Shown: positions 1-6,327 of the stretch, one piece after another
Position numbering within the stretch: the first letter of the stretch is position 1
How the letters are laid out: each line of letters begins with the position of its first letter
Source of the DNA: CAYGZM01 sp964354365
GTDB taxonomy: Bacteria; Planctomycetota; Phycisphaerae; Sedimentisphaerales; Anaerobacaceae
Assembly (NCBI GenBank): GCA_964354365.1
Contig: CAYGZM010000143.1
Coordinates: 1 to 9,702 of the forward strand
Reading direction: 5' to 3'
Length of the DNA stretch: 9,702 nt
Translations under genes and position numbers: made by a program
Notes under the pieces: generated by a model
Database searches by the model: none
Told to the model about the DNA's origin: nothing
What the model saw: only the letters and a program-made list of their open reading frames with translations

Positions 1-673
1 AGGCCCCTTTTACGTGGCCGAACAGCTCGCTCTCGAGCAAGGTTTCAGTTAGTCCTGCGCAGTTAATGGGTCTGAACGGATTGGCCCGACGCAGCGAGTT
101 GTTGTGGATTGCCTTTGCGAGGAGCTCTTTGCCCGTTCCGGAGCGGCCCTCGATTAGTACGGATATATTGGTCGGCGCGACGCGTCTTAGGACTTCGAAG
201 ATGCCGGCCATTGCGGGATTCCTGCCGCGGACGCCGTCGAATTGGAAGGCCTCTTTGTCCGCGCGGGGTCTTTGAGAATCACGGGACTGGGCGACGGCGA
301 CTTTTCGGGCGGCCTGGATGACGAGCGTGCGAAGCTGGTCGATATCGATGGGCTTTACGAGATAATCGTAGGCGCCGCGTTTCATTGCCTCCTTGCAGGT
401 GTCAATGGTTGCGTAGGCGGTTATCAGAATGACGACGGTGTTGTCGTTATGCCTTTTGGCCTCTGCGAGTATGTTCAGGCCGTCAATATCGCCGCCAAGC
501 TTCAGGTCGGTAATGACTATGTCCACCTGCTGAGCGGAGACAATCTCGAGGGCATCTTTGCCGGAGTACACGGCGATTGCGTTTTCGCAGTGTTTCTCAA
601 GCGCCTCGACGATTCCGTCGGCGTGGTCACGCTCGTCATCGACGACCAGGATTATACCTGCCTTTTGGCTCAA
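1..673 (-). CDS. NtrC-family sigma-54-dependent response regulator (partial, 3' end outside window)
   Basis: Transcription activator that, once phosphorylated, uses ATP hydrolysis to open sigma-54 RNA polymerase promoters. The 224 visible codons give a receiver domain (about residues 7-122) with the acidic pair D12/D13, the phospho-acceptor D56 in the ITDLKL motif, T85 and K107. A linker and the start of an AAA+ domain follow. The AAA+ part shows the Walker A variant EGRSGTGKE (175-183) and ELFGHVKGA (216-224), which is the beginning of the GAFTGA sigma-54 contact loop, cut by the window edge. The start is a TTG at 671-673. An in-frame TGA lies four codons upstream, there is no ATG before the receiver motif, and GAGG sits 7 bases upstream as ribosome binding site. 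The rest of the ATPase and the DNA-binding domain are expected beyond position 1. It lies downstream of a histidine kinase on the same strand, its probable partner. The family is certain; the target promoters are unknown. Confidence 0.93.
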   Translation of the reverse strand, partial: MSQKAGIILVVDDERDHADGIVEALEKHCENAIAVYSGKDALEIVSAQQVDIVITDLKLGGDIDGLNILAEAKRHNDNTVVILITAYATIDTCKEAMKRGAYDYLVKPIDIDQLRTLVIQAARKVAVAQSRDSQRPRADKEAFQFDGVRGRNPAMAGIFEVLRRVAPTNISVLIEGRSGTGKELLAKAIHNNSLRRANPFRPINCAGLTETLLESELFGHVKGA

Positions 674-753
674 CCTGGCACCTCACTCAAACTGGCCGCT
701 TTTCAATAAAACGGCACGATAAGTCCTTATTCGACAGGAATATACCACAGCGT

Positions 754-846
754 GTCATTCCCGCCCCGCATCGGGGTGCGGGGTAAACTCCAGCGGGAAT
801 TCACTCACCCGCCAGACTACTGGATACCTGCTTTCGCAGGTATGAC
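754..846. repeat. REP/MITE-like palindromic element between kinase and regulator genes
   Basis: This 93-base segment is made of inverted repeats and fills about half of the 198-base gap between the two regulatory genes. ATTCCCGC (757-764) pairs with GCGGGAAT (793-800), with an inner perfect stem CCCCGCA/TGCGGGG (764-770 with 777-783; base 764 can join only one of the two). A second perfect hairpin is TACCTGC-TTTC-GCAGGTA (825-842). The ends are related in inverted orientation: GTCATTCCCGC at the left and GCAGGTATGAC at the right, 9 of 11 matching. This is the form of dispersed extragenic palindromes that begin GTCATTCC in many bacterial genomes. It could fold in the mRNA and affect stability or expression of the downstream regulator. 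No coding potential was seen. Confidence 0.7.
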
Positions 847-871
847 AAGGCGAACCGGTCAACTTAGCACC

Positions 872-1699
872 TCACCCAGCCTGAAGGGGTAATCGAATAA
901 TAAACGAGGTTCCTTTGCCCAGGTCGCTCTGGACGGCTATCGAACCGCGGTGCGCCTCAATTATCTTCTTTGCGGTGGGCAGGCCCAGCCCGCTGCCGTG
1001 CGGCCGGGAGGAATAGTAGGCGTCGAAAATACGAGGCAGCTTGTCGGGCGCGATGCCGCAACCGGTATCACTTATACGGATTATGGCGTCTTTTTTCTGT
1101 TGTTCGGTTCTTATCATCAGCTCTCCGCCGTTGTCCATAGCCTGCTGGGCGTTGATAAAGAGATTCAATATGGCCTGTTTTAACATATCGGCATCGATTT
1201 TGCAAATGAGCGGGGCCTTATGAAGGCCCTGGCGCACGGTTATCGCGTGGGCGTAGGCCTGCGGAGAATAGAAATCGATCATATCGCTGACAAGCTCATT
1301 GATGTCGGCGTCGGCCAGCCGGAACTCGGTCCGGTCTATGTATCGCAGGAAGCCGTCGAGTATATGTTCGAGCCTGTCCGTTTCCTTCTGGATAACGGCT
1401 ATTTTTCGAATCGCCCTTTCGGGTCCTCGGCCGGCGATGTTTGAGACCGCTGCGGAGGATTGGGCAGGACCCGGGCGATCCAGCTCCTCAGCTATAAGCT
1501 TGAGGTTGACCTTAATCGTTGAGAGGGGGTTTTTTATCTCGTGGGCAAGGCCGCCGGTGAGCTTGCTCAACTGCTCAAGCTGTTCAGTCTGGTCGTTGCG
1601 GCTTTTTCGAATCCGGCGGACTCTCCTGTGGAGAACGAAAGCAAGAACCGGGATTATGGTCAACAAAGCAACAACGAAACCGGCTACGAACTGCTGCAC
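872..1699 (-). CDS. Membrane-anchored sensor histidine kinase, NtrB-like
   Basis: Autophosphorylating kinase that most likely phosphorylates the NtrC-type regulator encoded next downstream. The 275 residues contain one N-terminal membrane segment (about 4-23), a short basic and coiled linker, and a HisKA dimerisation domain with H53 in the LAHEIKNPLS H-box. The HATPase domain has N183 in the N-box, D211-TGCG (G1 box), the F box near F225 and the GSGLGL G2 box (235-240). There is no recognisable sensory domain outside the membrane or in the cytoplasm, so the signal must come through the membrane helix or a partner protein. A Pro/Gly/Ala-rich insertion (about 75-98) lengthens the first HisKA hairpin. 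The start is GTG at 1699, with AGGG about 8 bases upstream. It follows pnp by 115 bases and may be partly co-transcribed with it. Confidence 0.92.
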   Translation of the reverse strand: MQQFVAGFVVALLTIIPVLAFVLHRRVRRIRKSRNDQTEQLEQLSKLTGGLAHEIKNPLSTIKVNLKLIAEELDRPGPAQSSAAVSNIAGRGPERAIRKIAVIQKETDRLEHILDGFLRYIDRTEFRLADADINELVSDMIDFYSPQAYAHAITVRQGLHKAPLICKIDADMLKQAILNLFINAQQAMDNGGELMIRTEQQKKDAIIRISDTGCGIAPDKLPRIFDAYYSSRPHGSGLGLPTAKKIIEAHRGSIAVQSDLGKGTSFIIRLPLQAG

Positions 1700-1749
1700 T
1701 TGTCTTCCCTCTGCCTGCCAAGCTCACAGAATAATGCTCAATACACGAG

Positions 1750-1764
1750 GCGCCGAGGCGGCGC
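1750..1764 (-). other. GC-rich hairpin between pnp and the histidine kinase
   Basis: The bases GCGCCG and CGGCGC form a perfect 6-bp stem with a 3-base loop in the 115-base gap after pnp. No run of T follows on the minus strand, so it does not look like a standard intrinsic terminator. It could be an mRNA-stabilising 3' hairpin for pnp or a weak attenuator before the kinase gene. The role is inferred only from position. Confidence 0.35.
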
Positions 1765-1814
1765 ATCGGAGTCAGCCGCCCCTGCGGGCACAGCTTGTTC
1801 CGTCCGGGCCGAGG

Positions 1815-4043
1815 TTAACGTCTCTTTCTGTCTCTATCACTGTCCCTATCCCTGCTTCTGTCTCTGTCCCTACCCCTGTCCGGTCTGCCGCCTTCCGGTC
1901 TTTTTGATCCGTCGGCCTCGGACGGCATGCCCAATTCGGCCATAGCAGCCTTGCGCGAGAGTTTAAGTCTGCCCTGGTCATCAATTAGGATCAACTTTAC
2001 AGGTATCAGATCGCCCATTTTGCAGACCTCGTCGGCACTTTTGACGTATCCGTCGCTAAGCTCGCTGATGTGGCACAAACCCTCGACTCCGGGAGTGATC
2101 TCAACGAAGACTCCAAAGTCTTTTATGGAGACGACTTTTGCCTTGTTATATACCCGGCCTATCTGCGGGGGCTGCGTCATCAATTCGATAATCTCTTTGG
2201 CCTTGAGGTGCCCATCGCCGCCGATGGTGCTTATATAAATGGTCCCGTCCTCCTCGATTTCGATAGTCGTGTCGGTCTCCTCCTGGATGCCCTTTATGAC
2301 CTTGCCGCCTGGGCCAATCACCCTTCCGATGAGCTCGGGGTCTATTTCGATGCTTATGAGCTTAGGGGCATAGACGCTCAACAGCGGCCTTGGCTCGCTG
2401 ATGGTCTGGGCCATAGTCTTGAGGATGTCCAGACGCGCGGTCTTTGCACGGTGGAGCGCTTCGACCATAATGCCGTGTTCGAGGCCTTCGGCCTTTATAT
2501 CGAGCTGTATGGCGGTAATTCCGTCCGCAGTGCCGGCGATTTTGAAGTCCATGTCGCCGAAGTGGTCCTCGTCGCCGATGATATCGGTGAGCAGCTCGTG
2601 GCGTCCGTTCTCGTCGGTGACCATTCCAATCGATATCCCTGCGACGGGTCTTTTGATGGGAACGCCGGCATCCATCAGTGCAAGTGTCCCGCCGCAGACC
2701 GAAGCCATCGAGCTGGAGCCGTTCGACTCGGTAATGTCGGCAACCAGCCTGATGGTGTATGCGAATTGGTCGTCCGGGGGGTTGACGGCCACAAGGGCCT
2801 TTTCGGCAAGTGCGCCGTGGCCTATTTCCCTGCGGCCCGGCCCGCGTATCGGCTTGCACTCGCCGACTGCGTAGGGCGGAAAGTTGTAGTGCAGGGTGAA
2901 GTTCTGAGAGTACTCGTCCAATAGCCCGTCGATTATCTGGGCGTCGCGGATTGTGCCGAGGGTAACGGTGACCAGGGCCTGGGTCTCGCCGCGTGTGAAG
3001 AGGGCTGAGCCGTGGGTCCTGGGCAGAATGCCCACCTCGCAGGCAATGGGGCGAATTTGGTCGTAGGCACGGCCATCAGGTCTCTTGCCCTGCAATAGAA
3101 GCTTGCGGACAACGCCTTTTTGAATCTGATCGAGGATGCGCTTGAGCATTGGCTTGTCACATCGGGGGTTGGCCCGGACGTCGGGATGACCTTCGTCGCC
3201 GCAGTATTCAGCGGTAATCGAGTCGAAAAGCTCCTTGACGGCGGTGGCTCGCTGCTGCTTATCCGGTATCTGCTTTAGCCCGGTGAGCTTATCGGCGATC
3301 TTGGAGCTAATCTCGGAATAGAGCTTCTCATCCACCGGCATAAGGGGAATTTCCTTTTCCACACCGACCTTTTCGCGAAGCTCCTCAATCATTTCACAGA
3401 TTTCGCGTATGGTCTGCTGTGCGGTCAGGACGGCGTCGGCGATGACCTCTTCCGATACTTCCTTGGCGTCCACTTCAATCATATTGATTGCGCCCTTTCG
3501 GCCGCCGAGAAGCAGGCTCATGTCGCCCTCTTCCACTTGTTTTTGGGTAGGGTTCACGACAAACTGGCCATTGACCCGGCCCAATCTGCAGGCCCCAATG
3601 GGTCCGAGGAACGGAATCTTGCTTATTGTCAGGGCGGCGCTTGCGCCTATCATTGCTGGCACATCGGGGTCGTTCTCGCGGTCGGCGCTCAGAACAAAGG
3701 CCATAATCTGAACTTCCTCGAAGTAACCGTCCGGGAACAGTGGGCGAATGGGCCTGTCAATCATTCGAGCCGTGAGGGTTTCCTTGGTGCTTGGTCTTCC
3801 CTCTCGCTTAATAAAACCGCCGGGGAATTTACCGGCAGCACTCTGCTTTTCCCGATACTCGACAGTGAGGGGGAAAAAATCAATGTCTTCCAACCTTGGC
3901 GGCGCCGTTGTCGCAGCGACAAGAACAATAGTGTCGGCATACTGAACCAGGACGGCCCCATGCGCCTGCCTGGCGATTTTGCCGGTTTCTATTGATAGTG
4001 TCCTGCCGCCAACTTGCCTTTCAACTCTACATACGTCAAACAT
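1815..4043 (-). CDS. pnp: Polyribonucleotide nucleotidyltransferase (PNPase)
   Basis: 3'-to-5' phosphorolytic exoribonuclease of mRNA turnover, releasing nucleoside diphosphates; trimeric, cytoplasmic, often part of the RNA degradosome. The 742 residues show the full family layout: first RNase PH domain (about 13-145), the alpha-helical domain (about 150-310), and the second, catalytic RNase PH domain (about 320-550). The catalytic core carries GPGRREIGHG (401-410) and GDEDHFGDMDFK (490-501), where D493, D499 and K501 match the active-site residues of the E. coli enzyme. A KH domain follows with IGPGGKVI (576-583), then an S1 domain (about 627-697). The E. coli enzyme has about 711 residues; the extra length here is mainly a C-terminal tail of Arg/Asp dipeptides (about 713-742). 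The ATG start has AGAGGT upstream. It lies 127 bases after rpsO, as in the classic rpsO-pnp operon. Confidence 0.99.
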   Translation of the reverse strand: MFDVCRVERQVGGRTLSIETGKIARQAHGAVLVQYADTIVLVAATTAPPRLEDIDFFPLTVEYREKQSAAGKFPGGFIKREGRPSTKETLTARMIDRPIRPLFPDGYFEEVQIMAFVLSADRENDPDVPAMIGASAALTISKIPFLGPIGACRLGRVNGQFVVNPTQKQVEEGDMSLLLGGRKGAINMIEVDAKEVSEEVIADAVLTAQQTIREICEMIEELREKVGVEKEIPLMPVDEKLYSEISSKIADKLTGLKQIPDKQQRATAVKELFDSITAEYCGDEGHPDVRANPRCDKPMLKRILDQIQKGVVRKLLLQGKRPDGRAYDQIRPIACEVGILPRTHGSALFTRGETQALVTVTLGTIRDAQIIDGLLDEYSQNFTLHYNFPPYAVGECKPIRGPGRREIGHGALAEKALVAVNPPDDQFAYTIRLVADITESNGSSSMASVCGGTLALMDAGVPIKRPVAGISIGMVTDENGRHELLTDIIGDEDHFGDMDFKIAGTADGITAIQLDIKAEGLEHGIMVEALHRAKTARLDILKTMAQTISEPRPLLSVYAPKLISIEIDPELIGRVIGPGGKVIKGIQEETDTTIEIEEDGTIYISTIGGDGHLKAKEIIELMTQPPQIGRVYNKAKVVSIKDFGVFVEITPGVEGLCHISELSDGYVKSADEVCKMGDLIPVKLILIDDQGRLKLSRKAAMAELGMPSEADGSKRPEGGRPDRGRDRDRSRDRDSDRDRKRR

Positions 4044-4170
4044 AAACTACCTCTTTCGTAGCCGCATAAGCAGGTTGTCGAAAGTCCCTTCTGTACTCGC
4101 GGTCTTTGCGGTAAATGCGCAACCAGCAGGCTGTGTTCTTGCTGCCGGCTTTTCGCACATTTACGCCGCC

Positions 4171-4437
4171 CTATTTCCGCAAGCCAAGCCGGGATATGAT
4201 TTGCTGATAACGCTCGACGTCTTTTTTGCCCACATATTTGAGCAAGGCCGACCTTGTCCCGACCATTTTCAGCAAACCGCGTCTGGATGCGTGATCTTTG
4301 CGATGAGTCTTGAGATGCTCGGTGAGATCGTTGATCCTCTTTGTCAACAGTGCAATCTGTACTTCCGGCGAACCGGTATCGCCCTGGTGCGTTTCAAAAT
4401 CCTGAACAATACTTCCTTTTTCCTGCTTCGTCAGCAT
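4171..4437 (-). CDS. rpsO: 30S ribosomal protein S15
   Basis: Primary 16S rRNA-binding protein of the small subunit that organises the central domain and contributes to an intersubunit bridge. The 88 residues match the usual length of the family. Family signatures are visible: GDTGSPEVQIALLT (19-32), then HRKDHASRRGLLKMVG (45-60) and the C-terminal segment RSALLKYVGKKD followed by RYQQIISRLGLRK. The ATG start at 4437 has AAAGGA as Shine-Dalgarno sequence about 12 bases upstream, a rather long spacing. That sequence lies in the loop of a possible leader hairpin, a plausible site for the self-repression by S15 known in other bacteria. pnp follows on the same strand. Confidence 0.99.
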   Translation of the reverse strand: MLTKQEKGSIVQDFETHQGDTGSPEVQIALLTKRINDLTEHLKTHRKDHASRRGLLKMVGTRSALLKYVGKKDVERYQQIISRLGLRK

Positions 4438-4439
4438 CT

Positions 4440-4466
4440 TTCGGACAAATCCTTTCTCGAATGTCC
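4440..4466 (-). promoter_or_regulatory. Possible S15 autoregulatory leader structure over the rpsO ribosome binding site
   Basis: On the minus strand GGACA (4462-4466) can pair with TGTCC (4443-4447), leaving a 14-base loop that contains the AAAGGA ribosome binding sequence (4450-4455). In the same loop TTC (4459-4461) can pair with GAA (4440-4442) just 3' of the stem, which would make a small H-type pseudoknot ending two bases before the start codon. E. coli S15 represses its own translation by binding a pseudoknot at this place, though the known leader structures differ between phyla. The pairing is seen in the sequence; the function is inferred. Confidence 0.4.
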
Positions 4467-4506
4467 TTCACAAACCTATCTAATTCCTACAATTTACGAA
4501 TTTGCT

Positions 4507-4535
4507 ATTATACTGGTGGAGATGACGGCTTGCAA
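4507..4535 (-). promoter_or_regulatory. Sigma-70-type promoter of the rpsO-pnp operon
   Basis: On the minus strand TTGCAA (-35, 4530-4535) and a perfect TATAAT (-10, 4507-4512) are separated by exactly 17 bases. Transcription would start near 4500, giving a leader of about 60 bases before rpsO. Upstream of the -35, at 4556-4564 and 4576-4581, are uninterrupted T-tracts on the minus strand, resembling the UP elements or bent DNA of strong ribosomal-protein promoters. The stretch 4536-4694 otherwise holds nothing recognisable. Confidence 0.75.
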
Positions 4536-4694
4536 GGGTTTTCCCAAAGTTTGGCAAAAAAAAACCAAAGCCCGAAAAAACGCCCAAAATAAGACCAAAC
4601 AGCGACTCGGCCGGGTAGGTTTGCCAAAGAGGAAGAAATTTTCAAAATACCGTAGTTACCACGATAGATATCTGCAGGTGAGGAGGGGGTAGAA

Positions 4695-4841
4695 TTGACT
4701 ACCAGTGACTTGCGGGCGCCTGAGAGCGATCTCTACAAGAAAAAGCCGACGCTGGCCCGCATTCTTAGGGGTGGCGAGTGCGAAAGAGGCTCTAACTTGG
4801 AAGGGATTTTTGTTGAGTTCTTAGACGTACATTTGGTATAA
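4695..4841 (+). CDS. Small hypothetical ORF or 5' remnant of a gene (48 codons, TTG start)
   Basis: A TTG at 4695 is preceded by a very strong ribosome binding sequence (GAGGAGGGGG, ending 5 bases upstream) and opens a 48-codon frame ending TAA. The product starts MTTSDLRAPE, is hydrophilic and basic in the middle (YKKKPTLARILRGG), and has no family that I recognise. The end of the frame runs into the promoter of the next gene, and its TAA overlaps that promoter's -10 box. This is what would be expected if the cassette to the right had replaced the 3' part of an older gene. A real small protein or chance are both possible. Confidence 0.3.
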   Translation: MTTSDLRAPESDLYKKKPTLARILRGGECERGSNLEGIFVEFLDVHLV

Positions 4842-4842
4842 T
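4813..4842 (+). promoter_or_regulatory. Promoter of the first PEP-CTERM/RCC1 cassette
   Basis: TTGAGT (-35, 4813-4818) and a perfect TATAAT (-10, 4837-4842) stand 18 bases apart. The start of transcription would fall near 4850, about 70 bases before the PEP-CTERM gene. The related promoter at 6232-6259 precedes the second copy, and that conservation supports the call. Confidence 0.65.
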
Positions 4843-4857
4843 AGATTAAAGTCAAGG

Positions 4858-4873
4858 TGCGGCGGAGGCCGCG
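4858..4873 (+). other. Leader hairpin before the first PEP-CTERM gene
   Basis: GCGGC (4859-4863) and GCCGC (4868-4872) form a perfect 5-bp stem with loop GGAG, extended by a T-G pair. It lies about 10 bases after the predicted transcription start and is not kept in the second copy. It may simply protect the 5' end of the mRNA; no riboswitch family is recognised. Confidence 0.3.
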
Positions 4874-4921
4874 CTGTGAGGTTATCATATATTCATCACA
4901 CAGTTTTGAAAGGGATGGGAA

Positions 4922-5548
4922 ATGAAACGAACAATTGGATTGATTGCTGTGGCGGCGTTCTTATGGGCGCTGCCGGTAAAGGCGGCGTTGATAACCATAA
5001 AGATCGAGGGGGTGGTTGATTATGTTGGAGACCCCTATAACTATCTGGAAGGGAAAATTAGTCCGGGCGATGCTATAATGGGTACTTATACCTACGATAC
5101 AGGTACCCCAGATGCCACGCCTGAGTATCCCGCCATCGGCCGGTACGAGCACTTTGCGCCGCCGGCAGGCATATGTGTGACCGTAGGCGGCTTCGAATTC
5201 AGGACCGATACTCTTAGTGTGGACTTTCTTGTGGCTATTGCTAACAATGTTACCTCGGGCGGCCTGCACGATAGCTACTGGATCTACAGCTATAACAATG
5301 TACCCCTTCCCAGTGGTACTTCGGTTGATCAGATCTATTGGTCACTCCGGGATTATTCTGCCACTGCTGTGTCAAGTATAGATCTTCCACCAACGGCTCC
5401 AGTTCTGCACGATTGGCAAGAAAACATCCTCGGCATTGGCGCGGACCGGCTGTATGGTATCTCGGGCCATGACACTTCCGCTATTCCGGAGCCGACAAGT
5501 CTCTTGCTGTTCGCGTTAGGGGGACTCTTGTTAAGAAAACGATCGTAG
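4922..5548 (+). CDS. Secreted PEP-CTERM sorting domain protein, copy 1
   Basis: Exported protein of 208 residues with unknown function. It has a Sec signal peptide (MKRT, hydrophobic core 5-18, likely cleavage after VKA at 21) and ends in a PEP-CTERM sorting signal: IPEP (188-191), a hydrophobic helix (about 193-204) and the basic tail RKRS. In known systems this signal is recognised by an exosortase and goes with extracellular polysaccharide. The body is rich in beta-prone segments and shares with copy 2 the blocks VVDYVGDPYNYLEGKI (31-46), YTY, a VGG turn, GGLHDSY (113-119) and APVL-DWQ. I know no named domain for it. The ATG has GGGA just upstream. The RCC1 gene follows after 39 bases, so the two are probably one operon. 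No exosortase gene is in the window. Confidence 0.88.
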   Translation: MKRTIGLIAVAAFLWALPVKAALITIKIEGVVDYVGDPYNYLEGKISPGDAIMGTYTYDTGTPDATPEYPAIGRYEHFAPPAGICVTVGGFEFRTDTLSVDFLVAIANNVTSGGLHDSYWIYSYNNVPLPSGTSVDQIYWSLRDYSATAVSSIDLPPTAPVLHDWQENILGIGADRLYGISGHDTSAIPEPTSLLLFALGGLLLRKRS

Positions 5549-5587
5549 GTAAACACTTTCATCCGGGGGGATCAAGGAGATGACATA

Positions 5588-6235
5588 ATGTCACGGACGA
5601 ACCAAATCCTAATCACCGTATCACTCATTATTCTTTCAATCAGCCCGAGTTTCGGCGACTGGAAAGAGAACGCAAACGCAATAGACATATCCGGAGGAGA
5701 GAACCACACCCTGGTTTTGACCAAGAACAAGACTACCTGGGCGTGTGGGCCTAATGGAGAGCCAGTTTACTCAACATACTACGGGGTCCTTGGTAACGGG
5801 AGCACGAATGCCACCCTTATCGCAAAGACACTCATTAGGGTTCTCGGCGGGGATATGGGTACTCAATACTTGCAGGACATCAATGATGTCGATGCTGGCT
5901 GGAAACATTCGCTCGCTCTGGAAAGCTATGAGCCGTCCGACCCGAATCATAACGGTTATGTCTGGGCCTGGGGATGGAACGGCGAAGGCCAGCTTGGAGA
6001 TCCAGAAGTAGGTTATGCAACTACTCCTGTTCAGGTTCTTCGTGGTGAGCAGACGCCAGAGGACCCTGATCAACCGGATCCAAATCTTGCGCGTATTATC
6101 GATATTTCGGCGGGTCGCAGCGGGGAACATTCCTTGGCTGTCGATGTCAACAATCTTGTTTACGCCTGGGGCAGGAATGCAGAGGGTCAGTGCGGGAACG
6201 GTGAAAGCGGCAATTTTGTGAAGGATTTTGCTTGA
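5588..6235 (+). CDS. Truncated secreted RCC1-repeat protein, copy 1
   Basis: A 215-residue product with a signal peptide (hydrophobic core about 7-19, likely cleavage after SFG at 23) and three RCC1-type repeats, marked by SGGENHTLVL, AGWKHSLALE and AGRSGEHSLAVD, each followed by a WAWGWN- or YAWGRN-type strand. The homologous gene at 7026 has seven such repeats and a beta-helix. This copy stops after the third with the unrelated tail NFVKDFA, just where the promoter of the second cassette begins; its TGA lies within that promoter's -35 box. Three of seven blades cannot close a normal propeller, so it is probably a decayed or modified copy, although the frame is intact. The ATG has an AAGGAG site 8 bases upstream, and the gene follows the PEP-CTERM gene by 39 bases. 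Export and family are well supported; function is unknown. Confidence 0.8.
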   Translation: MSRTNQILITVSLIILSISPSFGDWKENANAIDISGGENHTLVLTKNKTTWACGPNGEPVYSTYYGVLGNGSTNATLIAKTLIRVLGGDMGTQYLQDINDVDAGWKHSLALESYEPSDPNHNGYVWAWGWNGEGQLGDPEVGYATTPVQVLRGEQTPEDPDQPDPNLARIIDISAGRSGEHSLAVDVNNLVYAWGRNAEGQCGNGESGNFVKDFA

Positions 6236-6259
6236 TTTTGTAAATGGATATGGTACAAT
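6232..6259 (+). promoter_or_regulatory. Promoter of the second PEP-CTERM/RCC1 cassette
   Basis: TTGATT (6232-6237) and TACAAT (6254-6259) are 16 bases apart. The -35 overlaps the stop codon of the truncated RCC1 gene. Sequence around the -10 and just downstream (GGTACAATA, then AAGTCAGGCAAGG) matches the first cassette's promoter region (GGTATAATA, then AAGTCAAGG), which supports both. Confidence 0.6.
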
Positions 6260-6327
6260 AAACAAGTCAGGCAAGGGAGTGCATTTGTCCATCATAACAT
6301 AACTATATATTGTGAAAGGGAAGGACA

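Larger units (their letters stand above)
4799..6219 (+). repeat. Tandem duplication, unit 1 (promoter + PEP-CTERM gene + 5' part of RCC1 gene)
   Basis: This stretch of about 1.42 kb is repeated in diverged form directly downstream. Shared order: AAGG(G)ATTTT, a promoter with a (T)GGTAYAATA -10 region, a leader, a PEP-CTERM gene, a gap of about 40 bases with an AAGGAG site, and an RCC1-repeat gene. Boundaries are approximate, set by eye from where the similarity around both promoters begins (4799 and 6220). Confidence 0.7.

Noticed and set aside
242..709. Open frame of 155 codons on the plus strand
   Set aside because: It is antisense to the receiver and AAA+ coding sequence of the NtrC-type regulator, which is clearly the real gene.
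2070..2924. Long open frame of 284 codons on the plus strand
   Set aside because: It lies entirely antisense to pnp, which has every family motif; the product has no recognisable features.
4044..4170. Intrinsic terminator between rpsO and pnp
   Set aside because: Only weak stems are found on the minus strand, with no T-run after them; read-through from the rpsO promoter into pnp is more likely.
3979..4692. Open frame of 237 codons on the plus strand across rpsO
   Set aside because: It runs antisense through rpsO, its promoter and the pnp-rpsO gap; composition is explained by the minus-strand genes.
4875..4902. TGTGA...TCACA inverted repeat resembling a CRP site upstream of the first PEP-CTERM gene
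   Set aside because: The half-sites are much farther apart than the 6-base CRP spacing and lie downstream of the promoter; not conserved in copy 2.
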